Positions 1 to 5,028 of a DNA stretch of 5,028 nt are shown here, in pieces. The first letter of the stretch is position 1, and each line of letters opens with the position of its first letter. Below the pieces are notes generated by a model that saw only the letters and a list, made by a program, of their open reading frames with translations, was not told the origin of the DNA and made no database searches. The translations under genes and the position numbers were made by a program. Source of the stretch: Asaia bogorensis (lineage in GTDB: Bacteria > Pseudomonadota > Alphaproteobacteria > Acetobacterales > Acetobacteraceae); assembly GCA_945871455.1 (NCBI GenBank), contig CAMBXJ010000344.1, positions 1 through 5,028 on the forward strand. Direction: 5' to 3'.

Positions 1-138
1 CCGCTGGAGGAGGCTGTATATGACTGTATTCCTGTGCGGTTCCATGTGCTTCGACCCTGTCCCGATTCGCGGCATTGCGATGGTTAGAGTCGAATCCATA
101 AAGGTGGAAAGTACAAGTAATTTAAACCGGACAGCCGT
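1..138. other. Left-edge sequence with no recognisable gene
   Basis: Several frames are open to the window edge: plus frame 1 to a stop at 85-87, plus frame 2 to a stop at 155-157, and a minus frame starting at the ATG at 97-99. None has a clear ribosome binding site or a translation I recognise. A 6-base inverted pair GATTCG / CGAATC (64-69 and 91-96) is present. I looked for a tRNA T-arm pattern on both strands and found none. A gene end or start from beyond the edge cannot be excluded. Confidence 0.4.
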
Positions 139-164
139 GGGTCAAGCCCGGCCATGACGGTGGG
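139..164 (-). repeat. Single-arm copy of the palindromic repeat
   Basis: Read on the minus strand, these 26 bases match 23 of 26 positions of 3398-3423 (the left arm, plus flank, of the palindrome between atpD and atpC), with the shared core CACCGTCAT.GCCGG.CTTGA. I see no second arm beside it, so this is a half or decayed copy. It lies just after the CHAP gene and its hairpin, a typical place for short interspersed intergenic elements. Confidence 0.6.
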
Positions 165-165
165 G

Positions 166-192
166 AGATGGCGGGATGCAACCCGTCCATCT
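166..192 (-). other. Hairpin downstream of the CHAP gene
   Basis: AGATGGACGGG and CCCGCCATCT on the minus strand (182-192 with 166-175) form a ten-pair stem with one bulged base and a 6-base loop. It begins 29 bases after the CHAP stop codon. There is no T-run after it, so it is at best a weak or Rho-assisted terminator, or an mRNA 3'-end stabiliser. The palindromic motif at 139-164 follows directly. Confidence 0.4.
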
Positions 193-220
193 GCTGCTCT
201 CCGGAACCGACCACGGCATC

Positions 221-769
221 CTACCGTCCCGCGGTCGCCACCCTAATCGCCTGCGGCGTCCCCGCGACCAGTTGATCCCGGGATGCGGGCTTGGATGCCC
301 GAACGAAACCATAGGTCGGGTAGGGCGTCATCCCCATCTGACCGGATGGCGGCCACCACACCCGAACCTCGCTCCAGTCGTTGAAGGTCGATACGTCGAT
401 CACCGGCTGGTCTTCCGTTACGCGATGGCGAACCCAATTGGCCTGGGACACCATAATCTCTCGCCGTGACAACACCTTCGTCACCACCGACACATGACCG
501 CTGGGCAGTCGGCCGGAGCGCTGGAAAACCAGCACACTGCCGACCTCTGGGCTGACGGAGCGCGCATACCGCCCTTCCGCCTGCCCCCACCAGTCCGCCG
601 CCGGTCCATACAGCATAACGCCCGTCAGAGCGCGGGCGAACGGCGCGCATTCCAGTCGGACCGTCCCCCCGACATAGTCTCCGACCCGTGCTCCGCCAGA
701 CGACGAACCCCCGCAGGCGGCCAGGCTCAACGGTAGCAGGAGGCAGGAAACATAGGTGAGGTGGCGCAT
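221..769 (-). CDS. CHAP-domain lipoprotein (putative peptidoglycan amidase/endopeptidase)
   Basis: A 182-residue exported protein. The N-terminus is a lipoprotein signal: charged MRHLT, a hydrophobic stretch, then the lipobox LAAC with lipidation Cys19, followed by a flexible GGSSSGG linker. The rest fits a CHAP (NlpC/P60-like) fold: ECAPFARALTG with candidate catalytic Cys41, GSVLVFQRSGRLPSGHVSVVTKV with His92, and VSQANW with Asn111 as the likely third residue. DVSTFNDWSEVRVWWPPSGQMG and YPTYGFV follow the core. CHAP enzymes cut peptide or amide bonds in peptidoglycan; the role here is inferred from the family. The ATG at 769 is the only sensible start, since an in-frame TAA lies 33 bases upstream. 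GAGGG sits only 3 bases before it, closer than usual, so initiation may be weak. No terminator is visible in the 73 bases after the CoA-transferase gene, so co-transcription is possible. Homologues of this type are, as I recall, common in Acetobacteraceae. Confidence 0.88.
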   Translation of the reverse strand: MRHLTYVSCLLLPLSLAACGGSSSGGARVGDYVGGTVRLECAPFARALTGVMLYGPAADWWGQAEGRYARSVSPEVGSVLVFQRSGRLPSGHVSVVTKVLSRREIMVSQANWVRHRVTEDQPVIDVSTFNDWSEVRVWWPPSGQMGMTPYPTYGFVRASKPASRDQLVAGTPQAIRVATAGR

Positions 770-842
770 TTGCCCTCGGGATCGGAAGTGCTTGCGGCAC
801 GATTATCCGACACCGTGGCAAAAAGATGCAAGAACTCCTTGA

Positions 843-2048
843 TCAGGCGGGATTTTGTGGCAGTCCGAGCAGATTGTGGAGTACGTGGGCATTGTGAGCG
901 CCAACGGCGGGGCCGGTCCAGCGCACGACATCGTCTGGCGCCTCGCCGTCCATGCGGATGACCGGGCCAGGATGCAAGGTGGCGCCAATCAGCGGGTCCT
1001 GGATCGACTGCACGGCCTTGCGGGCGATGAAATGAGGGTCGGCCGCGCAGTCCGCGATGTCGTACAGGCGGGAACAAGGGACGTCCGCGGCATCTAGCAA
1101 CGCCTCTGCCTCCGCTGCAGGCAGCGTGCGGGTCCAGGCGGCGATGGCCTGATCCAGGGGTTCCCGGTTGGTGCATCGCAACCCGTTGGTGGCATAGCTG
1201 GGGTCGTTTGCCATCGCCGGTTTTCCGATCGCGGCCATAAGGCGCGCAAAAATCAAGTCGGAATTCCCCGCGATGCAGAGAAATTTTCCGTCCGCGCAGG
1301 GATAGGTATTGGTCGGGGATGCCGTTGGAAGAGCAGCGCCGGCCGGCTGGCGAATGCGCCCGTCCATGGCGTATTCCGGCAGCATGCCCTCCATCAGGCT
1401 GAACACGCTATCGACCAGGTTCACGTCGATCACCCGTCCGACTCCCGTGCCGCCCCCCCTTTGCTGCCCACCGTCACGCTGCCACAGCGCGGACAACAGC
1501 CCGATCGCGGCATAAAGCCCGGCCAGATCGTCGCTGATGGAAATACCACAGCGTGGTGGCGGCAGATCGGAACCGCCGGCCGGATGCCCGGTCAGATGCC
1601 TCAGCCCGCCAATGGCCTCCCCGATCGCTCCGAACGCCGGTTTGTCACGGTAAGGACCGTCCTGGCCATAGCCCGAGATCCGGGCGATCACCAGGCGCGG
1701 ATTGATCGCATGCAGATCGGCTGGCGCGAGTTTCAGACGTTCCAACTGGCCGGCCCGCAGATTTTCCACCAGCACGTCGGCGCGTGCCGCAAGCTTCAGG
1801 ACGATCTCGCGGTCGCGCTTCAGATCGAGTTCGACCGACAGCTTGTTGCGCCCATGGATGCTGAACCAGACCGAGTTGCCATTGACCGTCGCGCCCCAGC
1901 CCCGAAATGGGTCCCCACCGGGGGGTTCGATCTTGATCACCTCGGCGCCGAGGTCGGCCAGGATGCGGGTGCAGAAGGGGCCGGCGATATAGTGGCCGAT
2001 TTCCACGACTTTCAACCCGGTCAAGGCGCCGGTGTGACGATCAGGCAT
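843..2048 (-). CDS. Family III (CaiB/BaiF) acyl-CoA transferase
   Basis: A 401-residue cytoplasmic enzyme of the formyl-CoA / carnitine CoA-transferase family, which moves CoA between carboxylic acids. The substrate cannot be read from the sequence. Visible: N-terminal Rossmann-like block LTGLKVVEIGHYIAGPFC (9-26), LADLGAEVIKIE (30-41), FSIHGRNKLSVELDL (62-76), ADVLVENLRAG (90-100), ISGYGQDGPYRDKPAF (124-139), and GISISDDLAGLYAAIGLLSAL (168-188). In the last block D173 aligns with the catalytic Asp that forms the acyl anhydride. The C-terminal block GPAVGAHNAHVLHNLLGL closes it as usual. Length is normal. I start at the ATG at 2048, because the homologous core begins about 8 residues later and a short TAGG lies 7 bases upstream; the frame stays open to an ATG at 2114, which would add 22 atypical residues. 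A Gly-rich loop at 193-204 (GGQQRGGGTGVG) is longer than usual. A CHAP lipoprotein gene follows after 73 bases. Confidence 0.93.
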   Translation of the reverse strand: MPDRHTGALTGLKVVEIGHYIAGPFCTRILADLGAEVIKIEPPGGDPFRGWGATVNGNSVWFSIHGRNKLSVELDLKRDREIVLKLAARADVLVENLRAGQLERLKLAPADLHAINPRLVIARISGYGQDGPYRDKPAFGAIGEAIGGLRHLTGHPAGGSDLPPPRCGISISDDLAGLYAAIGLLSALWQRDGGQQRGGGTGVGRVIDVNLVDSVFSLMEGMLPEYAMDGRIRQPAGAALPTASPTNTYPCADGKFLCIAGNSDLIFARLMAAIGKPAMANDPSYATNGLRCTNREPLDQAIAAWTRTLPAAEAEALLDAADVPCSRLYDIADCAADPHFIARKAVQSIQDPLIGATLHPGPVIRMDGEAPDDVVRWTGPAVGAHNAHVLHNLLGLPQNPA

Positions 2049-2078
2049 TTGACAACCTAAGATTGGTGATGTTAACCA
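2049..2078 (+). promoter_or_regulatory. Possible plus-strand promoter (TTGACA box)
   Basis: A perfect TTGACA lies at 2049-2054, immediately beside the CoA-transferase start codon on the opposite strand. At 17 to 18 bases distance there is only TTAACC/TAACCA (2072-2078), a poor -10. A transcript from here would run rightward through the AT-rich zone to the terminator at 2217-2253, about 165 bases. The dyad at 2063-2079 would overlap the -10 region. The weak -10 keeps confidence low. Confidence 0.2.
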
Positions 2079-2079
2079 A
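2063..2079. promoter_or_regulatory. Candidate operator dyad upstream of the CoA-transferase gene
   Basis: TTGGT (2063-2067) and ACCAA (2075-2079) are exact inverted arms spaced by 7 bases. They lie 15 to 31 bases upstream of the CoA-transferase start, inside an AT-rich stretch that stands out from the GC-rich surroundings. Size and position would suit a dimeric repressor or activator, but the arms do not match one known family well enough to name it. A chance occurrence is possible. Confidence 0.25.
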
Positions 2080-2190
2080 CATACGCAAAAAAGATGTGTA
2101 GAGCACCATTTCATTAACTTTTTGGTAAGAGGTTTCGCCTAGTTTAGCAATCACGGAGCCGGTTCGCCGGTGTCCTGTTTCCTCCCCGAT

Positions 2191-2210
2191 GCCACGCGCA
2201 ATCGCGTGGC
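2191..2210. other. Perfect hairpin just before the plus-strand terminator
   Basis: GCCACGCG and CGCGTGGC form a perfect 8-pair stem around the loop CAAT. It ends six bases before the terminator stem at 2217, giving a tandem-hairpin arrangement on the plus strand. No T-run follows directly. It could be the body stem of a short RNA ending at 2253, or a binding dyad. Confidence 0.45.
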
Positions 2211-2216
2211 CCCCTT

Positions 2217-2253
2217 GGGCGGTGCGGCCTCGGTCGTACCGCCCCTTTTTTTT
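2217..2253 (+). terminator. Strong intrinsic terminator on the plus strand, with no plus-strand gene before it
   Basis: GGGCGGTGCG (2217-2226) pairs with CGTACCGCCC (2235-2244), ten pairs including one G-U, around an 8-base loop that can close by two more pairs. One C and then eight consecutive Ts (2246-2253) follow. This is textbook Rho-independent architecture reading left to right. On the minus strand the stem is not followed by a T-run. All accepted genes nearby are on the minus strand, so what it terminates is unclear: a small RNA, an antisense transcript of the CoA-transferase gene, or a relic of a lost gene. Confidence 0.7.
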
Positions 2254-2600
2254 CGGGGTTGGCGGACGGCGGATGCCATTGATAGCCAAACCACCGTGCA
2301 TGGCCTGACTTTCGGGGGATGGTCATGGTCGCGGCACCGGCAAATGGCAGTGTCAGTGGCCATGAAGGCGCTCTGGCGTGTAGGTGCGGATCATCCTGGC
2401 AAGGTTCAGGCTGGGGTGCGAAACGCCCCACCATCGGGCAGGGATTTCAGCGAGTCCTTGCCATGGGCCGGACGACGGCGTCAATCGCCCGCTGATCGTG
2501 CGATGAAACGGCTTCCCCGGGGCTGTCCCGGTCCACATGCTTTTGGAACAGCGGCTGGGAACGTGGGTATGATATCCCACTGGCCGCAATAATGACCGAC

Positions 2601-2616
2601 CGGCGCTACAGCGCCG
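2601..2616. other. Perfect short palindrome (CGGCGCT-AC-AGCGCCG)
   Basis: The arms CGGCGCT and AGCGCCG are exact inverted copies around two bases, and pairing continues by GA/TC past a one-base bulge. No T-run follows on either strand. It could be an RNA stem or a protein-binding dyad within the non-coding region. Function unknown. Confidence 0.35.
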
Positions 2617-2740
2617 TCGTGACGGCCGAGCAGTCGGTTTCCATGCTCGCCGTGTTGGCAGCCCGGGAAGGTCATGGTTGCCGACATGGCGGCCGGGTCC
2701 TGACCGGAGCGTCGATCTTGCCACCAACTGGCTCTATACG

Positions 2741-2768
2741 AAAAAGGGCCGGCGCAGGGCCGACCCTT
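2741..2768 (-). terminator. Intrinsic terminator of the atp operon
   Basis: On the minus strand, AAGGGTCGGC and GCCGGCCCTT (2759-2768 and 2744-2753) form a 10-pair stem with one G-U pair and a 5-base loop CCTGC, running into five Ts (2741-2745, two of them in the stem). It lies just past the atpC stop codon, the expected place for the end of the operon. On the plus strand the same stem is followed by TTCGATCTT, a much poorer T-tract, so it is mainly one-directional. Confidence 0.9.
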
Positions 2769-2794
2769 CGATCTTCGTGTCTGGACGATAGGGG

Positions 2795-3217
2795 CTATCG
2801 CGACCCGGTCAGCAACCCTTCGGCGGCTTCGACCATCGCCCTGGCGGCATGAACTCGATCGAGCGCCATGAACTGTTCCTCGATATCCGACCCATGCATC
2901 TGGGCGAATTCGGCTTCCGCCTCGGCCAGGCGCCGCTCGCTGTCGTCCTTGCTCAGTTCAGCGACCGGCAGCGCTTCGTTCGCGAGCACCGTACAGCGTT
3001 CCGCGGTTACCTCCGCGAAGCCGCCGGCGACGAAATGCTGTTCGGTGATCCGATCGCCCTCATACAGGGAAATCGTGCCGCCACGCAGCATCACGATCAT
3101 CGGGGTATGGCCTTCCAGCACGCCCATATCGCCTTCCGCGGCCGGGATCACCACCATCTCCACCGCGCGAGACAGCAGCAGCTTCTCCGGGCTTACGATT
3201 TCCAACGCTATCGGCAT
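2795..3217 (-). CDS. atpC: ATP synthase F1 subunit epsilon
   Basis: A 140-residue epsilon subunit, typical length. It sits at the foot of the central stalk with gamma, contacts the c-ring, and in many bacteria restrains ATP hydrolysis. The N-terminal beta-sandwich (about 1-85) shows the family hallmarks: EIVSPEKLLLS, EGDMGVLEGHTPMI (28-41) and the last-strand block VAGGFAEVTAERCTVLA (63-79). Residues about 88-137 are rich in Ala, Glu, Arg and Leu and fit the C-terminal helical hairpin. The ATG at 3217 is supported by GAGGAA at 3226-3231, eight bases upstream, and by the expected start of the sandwich domain. It is the last atp gene here: a strong terminator begins 27 bases after its TAG stop. 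The 308-base separation from atpD raises the question whether its stoichiometry is set by read-through past the repeat or by a promoter of its own. Confidence 0.97.
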   Translation of the reverse strand: MPIALEIVSPEKLLLSRAVEMVVIPAAEGDMGVLEGHTPMIVMLRGGTISLYEGDRITEQHFVAGGFAEVTAERCTVLANEALPVAELSKDDSERRLAEAEAEFAQMHGSDIEEQFMALDRVHAARAMVEAAEGLLTGSR

Positions 3218-3301
3218 CGGCGATTTTCCTCAATTCGGTGTCGCGCGCCCCGTCGGCTGGCAGTGTCGGGAGCGCGAAACCATAGACTCTATTACGGCAT
3301 C

Positions 3302-3328
3302 TGAGCCGACTGAATGGTCAGCCGGTCA
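3302..3328 (-). other. Small hairpin in the atpD-atpC intergenic transcript
   Basis: Read on the minus strand, the strand transcribed here, CCGGCTGA and TCAGTCGG form an 8-pair stem (3306-3313 with 3318-3325, one G-U) closed by a 4-base loop. Three further pairs form past a one-base bulge. No T-run follows, so a terminator is unlikely. It may be a secondary-structure element in the long leader before atpC, or chance. Confidence 0.35.
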
Positions 3329-3402
3329 TCCGCCATGGCGTGGAGCAAGGCGTGAGTGCCTTATGCCAACCGCCCTAACCGTTGACCGCTAGGGTCACCC
3401 AC

Positions 3403-3480
3403 CGTCATTGCCGGCCTTGATCCTCCAACCCGCCCCCTTAAGTCGAAGCCTGGGTTGCCGGGTCAAGCTCGGCGGTGACG
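3403..3480. repeat. Two-armed palindromic repeat in the atpD-atpC gap
   Basis: Two 29-base arms, 3403-3431 and 3452-3480, are inverted copies of each other (22 of 29 positions match by hand) around a 20-base centre. Each arm carries the core 'CGTCA..GCCG..CTTGA.CC...CAACCC'. From memory, this resembles a family of short intergenic palindromes common in alphaproteobacterial genomes, with a 'GTCATTGCCGGGCTTGACCCGGCA'-like core. In RNA it would fold into a long imperfect hairpin within the atp operon transcript. A single-arm relative lies at 139-164. Whether it is a mobile REP-like element, a processing or stability site for the upstream mRNA, or an attenuator is not decided by the sequence. There is no T-run beside it, so it is not a classical terminator. 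Confidence 0.75.
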
Positions 3481-3525
3481 AACGGGAGAGGACCGCGCAT
3501 CGGTCGCCGGGTCGGTCGGTTGGTC

Positions 3526-4992
<1,467 letters not shown>

Positions 4993-5028
4993 TCAGACGG
5001 CTTCCGCGCCGGAGATGATCTCGATCAG
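4993..5028 (-). CDS. atpG: ATP synthase F1 gamma subunit, C-terminal end only (partial)
   Basis: Only the last 11 codons and a TGA stop are in the window; the rest lies beyond the right edge. The readable tail is LIEIISGAEAV. This matches the conserved end of the gamma subunit, where the C-terminal helix of the rotor shaft finishes in a 'E(I/L)xEI(I/V)xGAxA' pattern. Gamma forms the central stalk that turns inside the alpha3-beta3 ring and couples proton flow to catalysis. The gene ends 30 bases before the atpD start, on the same strand, which is the usual atpG-atpD order and spacing in an atp operon. Identification rests on this short tail plus the neighbouring beta gene; the context makes it secure. 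Confidence 0.9.
   Translation of the reverse strand: MIEIISGAEAV

Larger units (their letters stand above)
2115..2740. other. Hairpin-rich intergenic region, no convincing gene
   Basis: About 625 bases between the atpC terminator and the AT-rich upstream zone of the CoA-transferase gene. Long open frames exist on both strands, but their translations are low-complexity Arg/Pro/Gly-rich mixtures with no recognisable domain. The longest, on plus at 2170-2592, runs straight through a strong plus-strand terminator. Inverted repeats seen are 2191-2210, 2217-2244, 2412-2430 (TGGGG, a bulge, CG, AAA loop, CGCCCCA), 2563-2580 (GTGGG-N8-CCCAC) and 2601-2616. I see no transposase, tRNA, rRNA or CRISPR. 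It could be decayed sequence from a lost gene or insertion element, or could contain small RNAs; neither is shown. Confidence 0.6.
3218..3525 (-). other. Long intergenic gap between atpD and atpC, no gene seen
   Basis: The gap is 308 bases; in most bacteria these two genes are separated by a few to a few tens of bases. It holds the palindromic repeat (3403-3480), a small hairpin (3302-3328), and the atpC ribosome binding site GAGGAA (3226-3231). I see no open frame worth calling. A 14-codon frame starting with the ATG at 3334-3336 on the minus strand has no visible ribosome binding site. I could not identify a convincing separate promoter for atpC. A weak TTCAGT / TAGAGT pair with 17-base spacing exists near 3276-3316, but it is too poor to call. 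Confidence 0.6.

Noticed and set aside
1..99. Minus-strand frame from the ATG at 97-99 open to the window edge
   Set aside because: Only 33 codons, no ribosome binding site, and a translation without recognisable features; an open frame of this length is expected by chance.
60..110. Possible tRNA fragment near the left edge (GGTTAGAGTCGAATCC)
   Set aside because: It resembles a T-arm at first glance, but no 5-pair stem with a TTCRA loop forms on either strand and no acceptor stem is present.
243..821. Minus-strand open frame of 192 codons overlapping the CHAP gene
   Set aside because: Different frame of the same DNA. The 221-769 frame has a signal peptide, lipobox and CHAP motifs, while this one is Arg/Gly/Pro-rich with no domain.
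1461..2060. Plus-strand open frame of 199 codons opposite the CoA-transferase
   Set aside because: Antisense shadow of a well-supported gene, with no recognisable motif.
2049..2114. Upstream ATG at 2114 as the CoA-transferase start
   Set aside because: It would add 22 residues (MKWCSTHLFCVCWLTSPILGC...) not typical of the family, and it falls in the AT-rich zone that looks like control sequence. The ATG at 2048 gives the usual N-terminus.
2115..2260. Riboswitch in the leader of the CoA-transferase gene
   Set aside because: I looked for cobalamin, TPP and SAM-type conserved boxes on the minus strand and found none. The strong terminator in this stretch reads the opposite way.
2170..2592. Plus-strand open frame of 140 codons in the intergenic region
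   Set aside because: It runs through a strong plus-strand terminator (2217-2253), has no recognisable domain, and its composition is that of random GC-rich sequence.
2353..2727. Minus-strand open frame of 124 codons between atpC and the CoA-transferase gene
   Set aside because: Arg/Pro/Ser-rich with no recognised family, no good ribosome binding site, and it begins right after the atp terminator. Kept only as a possible relic within the intergenic region.

Overview
The window is GC-rich DNA that most resembles an alphaproteobacterium of the order Rhodospirillales, probably an acetic-acid-type bacterium (Acetobacteraceae). This rests on the style of the F1 ATP synthase proteins, on a CHAP-domain lipoprotein of a type I associate with that family, and on an interspersed palindromic motif of alphaproteobacterial type. 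The taxonomic call comes from family knowledge, not from a database search. Every gene I accept is on the minus strand, so transcription runs from the right edge to the left.

Right part (about 2741-5028): the end of the F1 ATP synthase operon in the order atpG (last 11 codons only), atpD (beta, complete) and atpC (epsilon, complete). An intrinsic terminator lies directly after atpC. The beta and epsilon genes are separated by an unusually long 308-base gap, which contains a two-armed palindromic repeat and a smaller hairpin. The enzyme makes ATP from ADP and phosphate using the proton gradient: beta carries the catalytic sites, and gamma and epsilon form the central stalk.

Middle (2049-2740): about 690 bases with no convincing gene. 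It is rich in hairpins, with an AT-rich stretch next to the following gene. It also has a strong intrinsic terminator on the plus strand, although no plus-strand gene precedes it. A TTGACA box further left on the plus strand could drive a short non-coding transcript that ends there; this is speculative.

Left part (221-2048): a complete family III (CaiB/BaiF) CoA-transferase gene. It is followed 73 bases later, on the same strand, by a small lipoprotein gene with a CHAP (cysteine/histidine amidohydrolase-peptidase) domain. The two could be co-transcribed, but nothing indicates a shared function. Bases 1-220 hold a hairpin and a second, single-arm copy of the palindromic motif seen between atpD and atpC; no gene is recognised there.

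Overall this is mostly ordinary housekeeping DNA. I did not find a convincing new biological system. The points worth a second look are the repeat inside the ATP synthase operon, its partial copy about 3.2 kb away, and the orphan plus-strand terminator.
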